DNA from: Micromonospora tarensis
Lineage (GTDB): Bacteria; Actinomycetota; Actinomycetes; Mycobacteriales; Micromonosporaceae
Reading direction: 5' to 3'
Length of the DNA: 64,000 bases
NCBI RefSeq assembly: GCF_016803395.1
Contig: NZ_JAEVHL010000010.1
Location: forward strand, 1-64,000
The position numbers and the translations under genes are program-made. Shown here one piece after another: positions 1 to 8,405 of the stretch. The notes beneath the pieces were generated by a model that saw nothing but the letters and a program-made list of their open reading frames with translations, had not been told where the DNA came from and made no database searches. The first letter of the stretch is position 1. Each line of letters opens with the position of its first letter.

Positions 1-318
1 GGTCCGCCCGTCGGCAGCCGGGAGGCCGGTGGGGCGGGCCACCCCGGCGGGTACGCCACCCGGCCGACCCGCCTGGTCGTCGCCCGGCTCCGGATCCGAC
101 CGGGTGCTCAGGTACGAGATCAACACCACCAGGCAGGCGACTCCCGCGACTCCCTGCACCGCCCACCGTCGGCGCTGCCGGACACGGGCGACGCGGTCCA
201 GCAGACCCCGGGTCGGCCCGCCGGTGCTGGCGCGCGGGCGATGCTTCGGCGGCACGTCGCCAGCCCTCGAACCAGCCCGCGTGCGGTCTTCGTCCGCCAC
301 CGACCCCTCCAAGTCCAC
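1..318 (-). CDS. membrane protein, N-terminal part (runs off window)
   Basis: The first 106 codons are inside the window and the rest lies beyond base 1. The reading shows an Arg/Pro-rich cytoplasmic N-terminus of about 55 residues, then one hydrophobic segment (VAGVACLVVLISYL, roughly residues 60-73), then a Pro/Gly/Asp-rich stretch that would lie outside the membrane. This fits a single-pass membrane protein with an extracytoplasmic domain. The start is uncertain: GTG at 318 is the longest choice, while GTG at 300 has a GGAGGGG just upstream but only about 3 bases of spacing. No family is recognisable from this fragment. Confidence 0.5.
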   Translation of the reverse strand, partial: MDLEGSVADEDRTRAGSRAGDVPPKHRPRASTGGPTRGLLDRVARVRQRRRWAVQGVAGVACLVVLISYLSTRSDPEPGDDQAGRPGGVPAGVARPTGLPAADGRT

Positions 319-499
319 CGCCCGGCCGTCACTGACCGCCGCGGACCGCAACGTCCACTGTGGGCCGTTTCACGCGTGCACGGGCGTGGACGACACGCTA
401 GATCCGGACTGCCGGACGTGTCCAGCCCGCAGCCGGACCCGGTGGCCCGAAGCGGGCCGCCCGAACCGGCGCTTCGGCAGGCCACGAGCGCCGCTCGGA

Positions 500-1093
500 T
501 CAGCCGATCCGGAAGCCGAGCAGCTGAGCGATGACCACGGCCTGCTCGACGTCGATGATGGCGCCGGCCCGCTCGACGACCGTCGGGTCGAGCGCGGTGA
601 GATCACTGCCGCGCAGGTCGGCGCCGCCGAGCCGGACGTTGCTCAACTGCGCGCCGGAGAGGTCCACGTTGGTGACGGTGGCACCGGTCAGGTTGGCTCT
701 GGTCAGCTCCACCTCGCGCATCCGCACCCCGGTCAGCCGGGCACCCCGCAGGTCGGCGCCGGGCAGTGCGACGAAGGACCAGTCGCCGCCGTCCACCGTC
801 AACGGGCGCAGCTCGCACTCGGTGAAGGTGCTGCCGACCAGTTTGCAGCCGGTGAACTCGGCCTCGAAGAAGTTGCACCGCCGAAAGACACAGCGGGTGA
901 AGGCGGAGTCGACGTGCCGGGAGGCGTTGAACGCCACGTTGCCGAACGTGCACCCGGTGAAGACCGCGCCTCGGCTCACCGCCTCGGTCAGATCGACGTC
1001 GAAGAACTCGCAACCCACGAAGTGCCGGTCGGTCAGCTCCTCGCCGTACCAGTCCTCGTTGCGGAAGGTCACGTCCTCGGTCAGCTCCGGCAT
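500..1093 (-). CDS. pentapeptide repeat protein
   Basis: A 197-residue protein built almost wholly of A(D/N)LXX-type pentapeptide repeats, for example FTGC, ADLRG, ARLTG, ANLTG and VDLSG units from about residue 20 to 170. Such proteins fold as a right-handed quadrilateral beta helix. The actinobacterial MfpA/Qnr group mimics DNA and shields gyrase from fluoroquinolones, but many relatives have no known role, so a quinolone link is only a possibility. There is no signal peptide or membrane segment, so it is cytoplasmic. It is transcribed divergently from the serine hydrolase at 1186. A TAGCCT box ends 6 bases before the ATG, which suggests a leaderless message and supports this start. Confidence 0.85.
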   Translation of the reverse strand: MPELTEDVTFRNEDWYGEELTDRHFVGCEFFDVDLTEAVSRGAVFTGCTFGNVAFNASRHVDSAFTRCVFRRCNFFEAEFTGCKLVGSTFTECELRPLTVDGGDWSFVALPGADLRGARLTGVRMREVELTRANLTGATVTNVDLSGAQLSNVRLGGADLRGSDLTALDPTVVERAGAIIDVEQAVVIAQLLGFRIG

Positions 1094-1099
1094 CCGGTC

Positions 1100-1105
1100 A
1101 GGCTA
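1100..1105 (-). promoter_or_regulatory. -10 box, leaderless promoter of pentapeptide gene
   Basis: TAGCCT lies 6 bases before the ATG at 1093. The gene has no Shine-Dalgarno sequence. Confidence 0.45.
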
Positions 1106-1172
1106 GCCAGTCGGCACGGCCAAGCGAGCAGCGCCGGTCCGGGCCCCCTTCCGGGGTCGGCGTACCGGCGAG

Positions 1173-1178
1173 TAGTTT
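1173..1178 (+). promoter_or_regulatory. -10 box, leaderless promoter of serine hydrolase
   Basis: TAGTTT lies 7 bases before the GTG at 1186. This spacing would place the transcript 5' end on the start codon. It sits back to back with the box at 1100-1105. Confidence 0.45.
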
Positions 1179-1185
1179 CGGCGAG

Positions 1186-2418
1186 GTGAGTGTGGCGCGG
1201 AGCAAGGACCCGGACCAGATCGGTTTCGACAGGGCACGGCTGGCACGGATCGACGAGCACTTCGGCCGCTACGTCGACGACGGTCGGTTGGCCGGCTGGC
1301 AGGTGGTGGTCACCCGGCGCGGCGAGGTGGCGCACTCGGCGACGTACGGGCTGCGGGACCGGGAGTCGGGCGCACCGGTCGAGGCCGACACCCTCTGGCG
1401 GATCTACTCGATGACCAAGCCGGTCACCTCGGTCGCGGCGATGATGCTGTGGGAGGAGGGCCGGTTCGAGCTGACCGACGAGATCAGTCGCTGGCTGCCG
1501 GACTTCGCCGACCTGCGGGTCTACTCCAAGGGATCGACGCTCAAGCCGTACACCGTGCCCGCTACCGAGCCGATCCGGGTCTGGCACCTGCTCACCCACA
1601 CCGCCGGCCTGACGTACGGCTTCATGCAGACCTCGGTGGTCGACGGGCTCTACCGGGCCGCCGGCTACGACCTGTACCCGCCGGCGGGCGTCGACCTGGC
1701 CGGCGCCTGCGCGGCCTTCGCCGAGTTGCCGCTGCTGTTCCAGCCCGGCTCCGCCTGGGGCTACTCGGTCGCCACCGACGTGCTCGGCCGACTCGTCGAG
1801 GTGGTCTCCGGGCAGAGCCTCGACGCGTTCTTCGCCGACCGGATCTTCGGCCCGTTGGGCATGACCGACACCCGCTGGTGGGTGGAGGGCGACGAGGCCG
1901 ACCGGTTGGCCGCGCTCTACGTGCCGGAACCACGCAGCGGCCGGGCCGTCCGCCACGACAGCCTCGGCGCGCTCGCGTACCGCAGGCCCAGCCTGCTCTC
2001 CGGCGGCGGTGGCCTGATCTCCAGCGCCGCCGACTACCACCGCTTCACCCAGCTGCTGTTGCGCGGTGGCGAGGTGGACGGGGTGCGTCTGCTCGGGCCG
2101 CGCACGGTGCGCTTCATGACCCGCAACCACCTGCCCGGCGGGCAGGACCTGGGCACCCTGTCGACAGGCGGTTTCGCCGAGACCACCCTGGACGGGGTCG
2201 GTTTCGGCCTCGGGTTCGCGGTGATCGACGACCCGGTCCCCAGCCGGGTGCCGAGCAGCGTCGGGGAGTTCTACTGGGGCGGGGTGGCCAGCACCGCGTT
2301 CTGGGTGGACCCGGCCGAGGAGATCACCGCGCTGCTGTTCACCCAGCTGATGCCGTCGAGCAGCTACCCGCTCCGGTCCCAGCTGCGCCAACTCGTCTAC
2401 GCCGCGCTTACCGACTGA
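1186..2418 (+). CDS. serine hydrolase, beta-lactamase class C/esterase family
   Basis: A 410-residue protein of the beta-lactamase-like serine hydrolase family (PF00144). The catalytic SxxK motif is SMTK at residues 75-78. The second motif is Tyr193 in YSV rather than YxN, and the C-terminal KTG box is replaced by WGG in the segment FYWGGVASTAFW. This replacement is usual for family VIII esterases and related hydrolases such as EstB, so an esterase or amidase role is more likely than antibiotic resistance. There is no signal peptide, so it should be cytoplasmic. The GTG start is favoured because a TAGTTT -10 box sits 7 bases upstream. The substrate is unknown. Confidence 0.85.
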   Translation: MSVARSKDPDQIGFDRARLARIDEHFGRYVDDGRLAGWQVVVTRRGEVAHSATYGLRDRESGAPVEADTLWRIYSMTKPVTSVAAMMLWEEGRFELTDEISRWLPDFADLRVYSKGSTLKPYTVPATEPIRVWHLLTHTAGLTYGFMQTSVVDGLYRAAGYDLYPPAGVDLAGACAAFAELPLLFQPGSAWGYSVATDVLGRLVEVVSGQSLDAFFADRIFGPLGMTDTRWWVEGDEADRLAALYVPEPRSGRAVRHDSLGALAYRRPSLLSGGGGLISSAADYHRFTQLLLRGGEVDGVRLLGPRTVRFMTRNHLPGGQDLGTLSTGGFAETTLDGVGFGLGFAVIDDPVPSRVPSSVGEFYWGGVASTAFWVDPAEEITALLFTQLMPSSSYPLRSQLRQLVYAALTD

Positions 2419-2452
2419 CGGGTGCGCGCCCCCGTGCTTCCGTCGCCGACGG

Positions 2453-2917
2453 TCAGTCGGCGAGGCGGGCGGGGAAGCCGCCGGTGGCGATCGGGCCCCA
2501 GGCGTCGATGGTGACCCGGATCAGGGACTTGCCCTGGCGCACCATCGCCGCCCGGTAGTCGTCCCAGTCCGGGTGCTCGCCGGAGATGCTGCGGAAGTAC
2601 TCGACAAGCGGCTCCAGCGCGTCGGGCAGGTCCAGCACCTCGGCGGTCCCGTCGAGCTGCACCCAGGGGCCGTTCCAGTCGTCGCTCAGCACGCACGCCG
2701 ACACCCGGGGGTCGCGGCGGATGTTTGTCACCTTGGCGCGCTCGGGGTAGGTGGAGACGACCAGCCGCCCCTGCCCGTCGATCCCGGCCGAGACCGGGGA
2801 CGACTGCGGGCGCCCGTCGGCGCGGGTGGTCAGCAACACCACCCGGTGTCGCGGCCGGAGGAAGTCGAGCAGGTCATCCCGGTCGACCCGGGTGTTCCGT
2901 GCGATGCTGCGCGCCAT
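2453..2917 (-). CDS. PPOX-class F420-dependent oxidoreductase
   Basis: A 154-residue split-barrel protein of the pyridoxamine-phosphate-oxidase-like superfamily, in the F420-binding actinobacterial group (TIGR03618-like). Visible hallmarks are HRVVLLTTRADGRPQSSPV near residues 24-42, which forms the first barrel strands, and the later ERAKVTNIRRDPRVSACV segment, where Lys and Arg normally contact the cofactor phosphate. It ends with a conserved F-P-A-R-L tail. These enzymes reduce small substrates with coenzyme F420H2 or bind F420. The natural substrate cannot be read from sequence. The gene converges with the serine hydrolase and has about 34 bases between the stops. Confidence 0.85.
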   Translation of the reverse strand: MARSIARNTRVDRDDLLDFLRPRHRVVLLTTRADGRPQSSPVSAGIDGQGRLVVSTYPERAKVTNIRRDPRVSACVLSDDWNGPWVQLDGTAEVLDLPDALEPLVEYFRSISGEHPDWDDYRAAMVRQGKSLIRVTIDAWGPIATGGFPARLAD

Positions 2918-2959
2918 TGTTCGTTCCTACCAGGGCGGCCGGGCGGCGAGGGCGGCGGG

Positions 2960-3601
2960 TCAGTGCGGCGGCCGGGCCGCGGCGCGGTGCGTCGCCTGGG
3001 TGGGCACCCGGGGGCGGCCGGACGGACGCCAGGCCCGACCGTTGGCGTAGATCACCCGGAAACCGAGGTACGACGCCAGTGGCGCCCAGTGAGCGGAGCC
3101 CATCCGCAGCTCGGCGGCATTGTGCCGCTGGCCGTTGGTCAGCACGTCGAGCAGGACGGTTTCGAAGGCGGCTGACTCGACCCAGTCCACGTCCCGGGTG
3201 AAACCGCAGATCAGCGCAGCGCCGGTGACCTCCAGGAACTCGCGCAGCACCGCGTCCGAGGCCCGCAGCACCGAGCAGCTGCCGAAATAGAGTCGCCGGC
3301 CCTCGGCGCGGCCGGCCATCAGGTCGGCCACCTCGGTCAACTCCACCGACTGCCAGTCGGTCAGGCAGAGCCGGCTCGGCTCGCCGTGCATGGCGAAGAA
3401 GCCGACCCGATGGTCGGCGTACTGCTTGAGCAGCCAGCGGTCCAGAAAGTAGAACAGCTCGTCGCGGGTGGCCGCGTCCTTGTGGATGAAGCGGATCTTG
3501 CCCAGCCGTTCCAGCAATTCCAGCGTTGGTAACACCGACCCCCGCTCGTTGAGGTCGCGGTGCCACTGACCCTCGACGCAGAAGACGCCACCCCGTGCCA
3601 C
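2960..3601 (-). CDS. small protein with caspase-like (clan CD) His-Cys dyad
   Basis: I do not recognise a named family with certainty; it may match one of the actinobacterial DUF families such as DUF6642. With the GTG start at 3601 (GGAG six bases upstream) it has 213 residues. The core reads as a caspase/CHAT-like fold: a hydrophobic strand ending in MHG (His72-Gly73), a second strand LYFGSC (Cys109), then helix VLREFLEVTG and strand ALICGF. That His-Gly and Cys spacing is the usual clan CD peptidase layout, with a protease dyad inferred. The reading frame also stays open upstream to a TTG at 3649, but that TTGACA looks more like a -35 box. The last 30 residues are basic and low in complexity. 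Confidence 0.6.
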   Translation of the reverse strand: MARGGVFCVEGQWHRDLNERGSVLPTLELLERLGKIRFIHKDAATRDELFYFLDRWLLKQYADHRVGFFAMHGEPSRLCLTDWQSVELTEVADLMAGRAEGRRLYFGSCSVLRASDAVLREFLEVTGAALICGFTRDVDWVESAAFETVLLDVLTNGQRHNAAELRMGSAHWAPLASYLGFRVIYANGRAWRPSGRPRVPTQATHRAAARPPH

Positions 3602-3904
3602 GCGCACCTCCGCCAGTCCGCCGCCAGGGCTGACGTTACCGCCTGTCAACGGCCAGGGAACATCACCCTTGGTGTGGTTGATTGCGTCGTTCGGTGTGGT
3701 TGCCCGCAGGAGGGCGGATCGGTGACAAATGGCTGTTTCGCAAATCAGCCTAATTCCCAGCCAATACCCAGAGACCGCAGATTGTGAGGACGATTCTCGT
3801 TAATCCCCTCCGACAGCGCCGACGAGTGCGAGGGTGGAAATCACGGGACTTCTCGGTCGATGTCCCGGAGCCACCCCATTCGCTCTCGTATCGGGAGGAC
3901 TTCT
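3602..3904. other. 303-bp intergenic region, divergent promoters and long leader
   Basis: It separates the caspase-like gene (minus) from the secreted peptidase (plus). TTGACA at 3649-3644 on the minus strand could be a -35 box for the former. The part before the peptidase is less GC-rich than its surroundings and holds a small hairpin, CGGGAC/GTCCC G, at 3844-3867. I looked for a c-di-AMP riboswitch, common before cell-wall hydrolase genes in actinobacteria, and could not identify its conserved core. No gene seen. Confidence 0.4.
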
Positions 3905-4693
3905 GTGCGCGTAAACACCTTGAAGCGGGTCGCCGTCGCATTCGCCCTGGCACTGCCCGGGGCGGCGATCGCGGCGGTGGTCGCCGCACCGGCGGCGCAC
4001 GCGGACGGCTGTTACACCTGGAACCGCACCCTGACCCAGGGACGTTCCGGCGACGACGTCCGCCAGTTGCAGATCCGCATCGCCGGCTGGGCCGGTCACC
4101 GCGACATCGTGAAGAACGACGGCCGCTACGGGCCGAAGACCGCCGCCGCGGTCAAGCGGTTCCAGCAGGCGTACGGGCTGCGCGCCGACGGCATCGCCGG
4201 TCCGCAGACCTACACGAAGCTGTACCAGCTCCAGGACAACGACTGCACGCCCGCGCACTTCAGCTACAGCGAACTGGACAACGGGTGCGGCGGCAGCGGG
4301 TGGAGCGGTGGCCCGCTGTCGGCGTCCCAGACCAAGCAGAACGCGCTGCGCACCATGTGGAAGCTGGAGGCGCTGCGCAAGAGCCTCGGCGACAAGCCGC
4401 TCTACGTGTCCAGCGGCTTCCGCAGCCGGGCCTGCAACAACCAGGTCGGCGGCGCCTCCGACAGCCAACACCTGTACGGCAACGCGGCCGACGTCACCTC
4501 GCGGACGTCCTCGCTGTGCCAGGTCGCCCGGGACGCCCGCGACAACGGCTTCAGCGGGATCTACGGACCGGGCTACCCCGACCACGACGACCACGTGCAC
4601 GTCGACTCGCGTCGGGAGAACAACAGCGACAGCAGCTCGAACACGACGAGCTGGTCCGCGCCGGACTGCGGGATCGGGGCCGGCAACGACTGA
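3905..4693 (+). CDS. secreted peptidoglycan-binding D-Ala-D-Ala carboxypeptidase (M15A)
   Basis: The GTG at 3905 is chosen because GGGAGG lies 7 bases upstream. The 262-residue product starts with a signal peptide (basic VRVNTLKR, hydrophobic core, cleavage near AAHA-DG, residue 34). Next comes a PG_binding_1 domain (about 40-115: SGDDVRQLQ, DGRYGPKTAAAVKRFQ, DGIAGPQT). The C-terminal half is a peptidase M15A/zinc carboxypeptidase domain with the zinc ligands in SQHLYGNAADV and DDHVHVD. It should trim or hydrolyse peptide cross-links in the cell wall, outside the membrane. A Ser/Asn-rich tail with a single Cys ends the protein. It has its own 5' leader and no operon partner. Confidence 0.9.
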   Translation: MRVNTLKRVAVAFALALPGAAIAAVVAAPAAHADGCYTWNRTLTQGRSGDDVRQLQIRIAGWAGHRDIVKNDGRYGPKTAAAVKRFQQAYGLRADGIAGPQTYTKLYQLQDNDCTPAHFSYSELDNGCGGSGWSGGPLSASQTKQNALRTMWKLEALRKSLGDKPLYVSSGFRSRACNNQVGGASDSQHLYGNAADVTSRTSSLCQVARDARDNGFSGIYGPGYPDHDDHVHVDSRRENNSDSSSNTTSWSAPDCGIGAGND

Positions 4694-4789
4694 TCGGACC
4701 GGAGCGACGTCGACCCGACGCGGAGGGGGAACTTCGCGTCGGGCCGACGTCGTGTCGCCCCGGATCGGGCTGGCGGAGGGGTGCTGCGC

Positions 4790-5200
4790 TCAGCTCGCCC
4801 GGGGCCAGCGCGGCGCGGTGACGGGGCGAGTCACCGGCCGGCCAGCAGCGGTGGGTCGGGCCCCCGGGGGGACGGCCCGCGCGGCCTGCTGCCGCGACGG
4901 CCCGGTGGCGGTGAAGGGGAAGGGGACGTGCACGAACGGGTTGCCATGCCTGATCAACGCCTCGATCTGGCGCTCGTTGAGCCCGTGTGTCTCCAGGACG
5001 CGTCGTCCCCACCGGTGCAGTCGACACGGGTAGGTGGCGCCGTCGTTGCGGCACAGCGGCCCCGAGGGCCACTCCTCGGCGGTGTGCACGACCACCGCCC
5101 GGACCGCGAGTCGGACATCCTCCGGGGTCAGTGGTGCCGGCAGTGGCACCTCACCCAGCACCTGGTCGATGGGATCCGTCGACTGCTCACCAACTCGCAC
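4790..5200 (-). CDS. hypothetical protein
   Basis: A 136-residue protein that I do not recognise. The frame is open further upstream, but GTG at 5200 has a perfect GGGAGG six bases before it and the region upstream lacks coding character. The middle part (about residues 25-95) is ordinary globular sequence with two Cys (PLCRNDG, YPCRLHRWGRR) and a helix ERQIEALIRHGNPF. The last 35 residues are Arg/Pro-rich and probably disordered. It converges with the M15 peptidase gene. No function can be given. Confidence 0.6.
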   Translation of the reverse strand: MRVGEQSTDPIDQVLGEVPLPAPLTPEDVRLAVRAVVVHTAEEWPSGPLCRNDGATYPCRLHRWGRRVLETHGLNERQIEALIRHGNPFVHVPFPFTATGPSRQQAARAVPPGARPTAAGRPVTRPVTAPRWPRAS

Positions 5201-5423
5201 GGCAGGCCTCCCGCAGTTCGGCAGCGGTACGGCGGACTCACCGTACCGACATCCTCGGCCATTGGTACGGCGCACACCTGACGAAAGTTCAATCCCGATA
5301 GCCGTTAAGCAGATCCTCCGGCGACAGCACGCGCACCCCCTCGACCGCGGTCCCGCTAGGCGAGACGGCACCGGCCGGCACCGACTCGCCGGCGACCGGC
5401 AGCCGGGACCGGCAAAGCACCAG

Positions 5424-6143
5424 TCAGACCAGGCCGGCGTCGTGCACGAGCAGCGCGACCTGGACCCGGTTGTTCAGCTCCAGCCGGGTCAGCAACCGGG
5501 AGACGTACGCCTTCACCGTCGCCACACTCATGAACAACTCCCCCGCGATCTCGGCGTTGGTGTGCCCCCGCCCCAACGCCACCGCCACCTGCCGCTCCCG
5601 CTCACTGAGCCCGGTGAGCTGCCGCAGGGCCCGCTCCTGGCGCGGGTCGGGGCCGACCGGGCCGGGGGCGGCACCGGTCACGTGGGCGATCAGCGTCCGG
5701 GTCACCGTCGGGGAGAGCGTCGCCTCACCCGCCGCGACCCGGCGCACCGCGTGCACGATCTCCGCCGGCGGGGTGTCCTTCAACAGAAAGCCAGCCGCCC
5801 CGGCGCGGAGCGCCCGCAACACCTGCTCGTCCGCGTCGAAGGTGGTCAGCACCAGCACCTCCGGCGGTTGCGGCTGAGCACGCAGCGCCTCGGTGGCGGT
5901 CAGCCCGTCGACCCGGGGCATCCGGATGTCCATCAGCACCACGTCCGGGGCGTACGCGGCGACGGCGGCCGGCACCTCACCGCCATCGGCGGCCTCGCCG
6001 ACCACGACCAGGTCCGGTAGGCCGCCGAGGATCATCGACAGCCCGGCCCGGACCAGTGCGTCGTCGTCCACGATCAGCACGCGTACCGGCGGCGCGACCG
6101 GCTCCGGCCCCGTCGTGCCGGACCGGCCGATCACGTCGGCCAC
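5424..6143 (-). CDS. response regulator, NarL/LuxR type
   Basis: A 239-residue DNA-binding response regulator. The receiver domain starts at VRVLIVDDDALVRAG and has the phosphoacceptor Asp in VVLMDIRMPRVDG, followed by the switch Thr in VLTTFD and Lys in LLKDTPP. The C-terminal LuxR-type helix-turn-helix is LSERERQVAVALGRGHTNAEIAGELF...VKAYVSRL. The GTG at 6143 overlaps the kinase stop by 13 bases; GTG at 6134 is an alternative. It is translationally coupled to the sensor kinase, and the pair sits divergently beside the ABC exporter at 7514-9197, its most likely target. Confidence 0.9.
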   Translation of the reverse strand: MADVIGRSGTTGPEPVAPPVRVLIVDDDALVRAGLSMILGGLPDLVVVGEAADGGEVPAAVAAYAPDVVLMDIRMPRVDGLTATEALRAQPQPPEVLVLTTFDADEQVLRALRAGAAGFLLKDTPPAEIVHAVRRVAAGEATLSPTVTRTLIAHVTGAAPGPVGPDPRQERALRQLTGLSERERQVAVALGRGHTNAEIAGELFMSVATVKAYVSRLLTRLELNNRVQVALLVHDAGLV

Positions 6144-7381
6144 GGCAACCAGGCCGCCAGCCGGAAGTCGCCGGTGTCGTCCCGACCGTAGGCGAGTCGC
6201 CCACCGGCCAGGGTGACCCGTTCGCTGATGCCGACCAGGCCGGTGCCCGCGCCCGGCAGGGTGCCACCGGCCGGCGCACCGACCGGCCACCGGTTGCCGA
6301 TCGCCACGGTCAGCCCGGTGCCGGGCCCACCCCCGACGTCCACCGTGACCGCCGCGCCGGCCGCGTGCTTCCGGGCGTTGGTCAGCCCCTCCTGCACGAT
6401 CCGGTACGCGGCCCGGCCCAGCGCCGCCGGCACCTCCTCCGGCCGGGCGACGCTGTCGGTGACGTTCACCCGCACCCCGGCGGTCCGCGACTCGTCGATC
6501 AGGGCCGGCAGGTCGGCGAGGGTCGGCTGGGGCGGCTCCGGGGCGTCGCCGGCACCCTCCTCGGCCCGGAGCACCCCGATCACCTCGCGCAGGTCCTGGA
6601 GAGCGGCGTGCGCGCTGCCCCGGATCACCCCGGCGGCGCGGGCCACCTCCTCGGCCGGCGCGTCCGGGCGGAACTCCAGCGCACCCGCGTGCAGGCTGAG
6701 CAGCGAGATCCGGTGGGCCAGCACGTCGTGCATCTCCCGGGCGATCCGGGTGCGTTCGAGGTGGCGGGCCTGGGCGACGCGCAGCTGCTGCTCCGCCTCG
6801 GCCCGCTCGGCCCGCTCCCGCAGCGACACGATCAACTGTCGCCGGGCCCGGACGAACATCCCCCAGGCCAGCACGGCGAGGCTGAACACCACGCCCCAGG
6901 TGACGGTGGCCCAGTACGGCATCACCGGATCCGGGCGGGCCCAACTGAAGACCAGGTTGGTGAGCAGGCCGACACCGGTGACCGCGATCGCGACGGCGGT
7001 GCGCCGGTGCACCACCACTGTGAAGTACAGGATCAGCAGCGGGACGGCGGCGGCCATCGAGAACATCGTCAGCGGCAGGGTCGCCACCACCAGCCCGAGT
7101 GGCCACCGACGGCGCAGCCAGAGCAGCCCGCAGCAGGCCAGCCCGAGCACCGTGTCGACGCCGACCATCCAGTCGTGCGGCAGCGGTGTGGCCGCCTCGG
7201 GCGTCGGTGACAGGCCGTCGACGGTGGCGAACAGCACCCACAGCAGCCCGATCAGGAAGGCGAGGCTGTCCACCACCCAGTCGCGGGTGGTGCGGCGCGG
7301 ACGAGTCCGCCCCCGGTCAGCCGGCACGACCAGCTCCCCGGGCAACAGCCAGGGGTGTTCCGGGACGGCGAGGCTGGTCAC
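6131..7381 (-). CDS. sensor histidine kinase, NarL-partner (HisKA_3) type
   Basis: A 416-residue membrane kinase. After a short basic N-terminus there are two clusters of hydrophobic segments (residues about 35-55 and 75-175, some six passes) with little sequence between them, so the signal is probably sensed at the membrane. The dimerisation/phosphoacceptor helix contains His in IAREMHDVLAHRISLLSLHAGAL. The HATPase_c domain follows with EGLTNARKHA (N box) and GTGLVGISERV (G box). A TAGCAT box ends 6 bases before the GTG start, so the mRNA is probably leaderless. It forms a two-gene operon with the downstream response regulator. Confidence 0.9.
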   Translation of the reverse strand: MTSLAVPEHPWLLPGELVVPADRGRTRPRRTTRDWVVDSLAFLIGLLWVLFATVDGLSPTPEAATPLPHDWMVGVDTVLGLACCGLLWLRRRWPLGLVVATLPLTMFSMAAAVPLLILYFTVVVHRRTAVAIAVTGVGLLTNLVFSWARPDPVMPYWATVTWGVVFSLAVLAWGMFVRARRQLIVSLRERAERAEAEQQLRVAQARHLERTRIAREMHDVLAHRISLLSLHAGALEFRPDAPAEEVARAAGVIRGSAHAALQDLREVIGVLRAEEGAGDAPEPPQPTLADLPALIDESRTAGVRVNVTDSVARPEEVPAALGRAAYRIVQEGLTNARKHAAGAAVTVDVGGGPGTGLTVAIGNRWPVGAPAGGTLPGAGTGLVGISERVTLAGGRLAYGRDDTGDFRLAAWLPWPT

Positions 7382-7387
7382 GCGCCC

Positions 7388-7393
7388 ATGCTA
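7388..7393 (-). promoter_or_regulatory. -10 box, leaderless promoter of histidine kinase
   Basis: TAGCAT lies 6 bases before the GTG at 7381. Confidence 0.4.
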
Positions 7394-7500
7394 GGCAGCC
7401 GACCGGGGCCACGACCAGCTACCAAAGTCGAGACCCGCGCACCGACCAAGGTCGACGCGGCGCCGACCGCTGGCCGCAGCGGATGGCCGGGCGGCGCGGG

Positions 7501-7506
7501 CAGGCT
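7501..7506 (+). promoter_or_regulatory. -10 box, leaderless promoter of ABC ATPase
   Basis: CAGGCT lies 7 bases before the ATG at 7514. There is no Shine-Dalgarno sequence, and this supports the internal ATG over longer starts. Confidence 0.35.
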
Positions 7507-7513
7507 CGACGGC

Positions 7514-8374
7514 ATGATCACCGTGGAGAACCTCACCAAGCGGTACGGGCCGCACCCAGCCGTGGACGACGTGTCGTTCCAGTGCGATCCGGGCACCGTC
7601 ACCGGCTTCCTCGGCCCCAACGGCGCCGGCAAGTCGACCACCATGCGCATGATCTGCGGGCTCACCGCACCGACCGCCGGCCGCGCCACCGTCTCCGGAC
7701 GCCCCTACCGGGAGCTGCCCAACCCGGGACGGGAGGTCGGGGTCCTGCTGGACGCCTCCGCCCAGCACGCCGGGCGCACCGGCCGCGAGGCGTTGACGCT
7801 CTCCGCGTACACCATGGGGTTGGACCGGCGCGAGGTCGCCGCGAAGCTCGACCTGGTCGGGTTGAACGCGGTGGCGGCGAAGCGTCGGGTACGGGCGTAC
7901 TCGTTGGGCATGCGCCAGCGGCTCGGCCTGGCGCAGGCGATGCTCGGTGACCCCCGGGTGTTGATCCTCGACGAGCCGGCCAACGGCCTGGACCCGGAGG
8001 GCATCTTCTGGATGCGCGGCCTGCTGCGCGACTTCGCCGACCGGGGCGGCACCGTGCTGCTCTCCTCCCACCTGCTGCGCGAGGTGGAGGCGGTCGCGGA
8101 CCGGCTGGTGGTGATCGGGGGCGGCCGGATCGTGGCCCAGGGCGACAAGAACGAGCTGCTGGCCGGCGGTGGGACGGTGGTCCGGGCCCGCGACGACGCG
8201 GCGCTGCGCCAGGCGCTCAAGGTGGCGGGTCTGACCGCCGCCGACAGCGCCGACGCCTGCTGGTGCAGGCCGACGCCGAGGCAGTCGGCCAGGCGGCGGC
8301 CGATGCCGGCGTCGCGCTCGCCGAGCTGCGTCCGGCTGGCGGCGGCGGCCTCGAACAGCTCTTCCTCACCCTGA
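7514..8374 (+). CDS. ABC transporter ATP-binding protein (C-terminus frameshifted)
   Basis: ATPase subunit of an ABC-2 type exporter. It shows Walker A GPNGAGKST (about 34-42), signature YSLGMRQRLGLA, Walker B VLILDEPANGLD and the H-loop SSHLL. About 240 residues are normal. At about 8250-8258 the frame breaks: as given, the protein ends in a nonsense Arg/Ser-rich tail at 8374. In the other frame the expected ending (LLVQADAEAV...EQLFLTLTAGES) continues to a TGA at 8407-8409 that overlaps the next ATG as ATGA. One missing base (a G or C near GACGCCTG) explains this. Core motifs are intact, so a sequencing error is the simplest reading. Confidence 0.85.
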   Translation: MITVENLTKRYGPHPAVDDVSFQCDPGTVTGFLGPNGAGKSTTMRMICGLTAPTAGRATVSGRPYRELPNPGREVGVLLDASAQHAGRTGREALTLSAYTMGLDRREVAAKLDLVGLNAVAAKRRVRAYSLGMRQRLGLAQAMLGDPRVLILDEPANGLDPEGIFWMRGLLRDFADRGGTVLLSSHLLREVEAVADRLVVIGGGRIVAQGDKNELLAGGGTVVRARDDAALRQALKVAGLTAADSADACWCRPTPRQSARRRPMPASRSPSCVRLAAAASNSSSSP

Positions 8375-8405
8375 CCGCCGGCGAATCCACCAAGGAGGCC
8401 GTCCG

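Noticed and set aside
1081..2391. A 436-codon open frame on the minus strand
   Set aside because: It is antisense to the serine hydrolase, which has full catalytic motifs and normal codon use.
1186..2418. Calling the serine hydrolase an antibiotic-resistance beta-lactamase
   Set aside because: It has no signal peptide, Tyr-Ser-Val replaces Tyr-x-Asn and WGG replaces KTG, which fits esterase-like family members.
3602..3904. A c-di-AMP (ydaO-type) riboswitch before the peptidoglycan peptidase
   Set aside because: The gene type fits, but I could not find the conserved core sequences; only a short hairpin is present.
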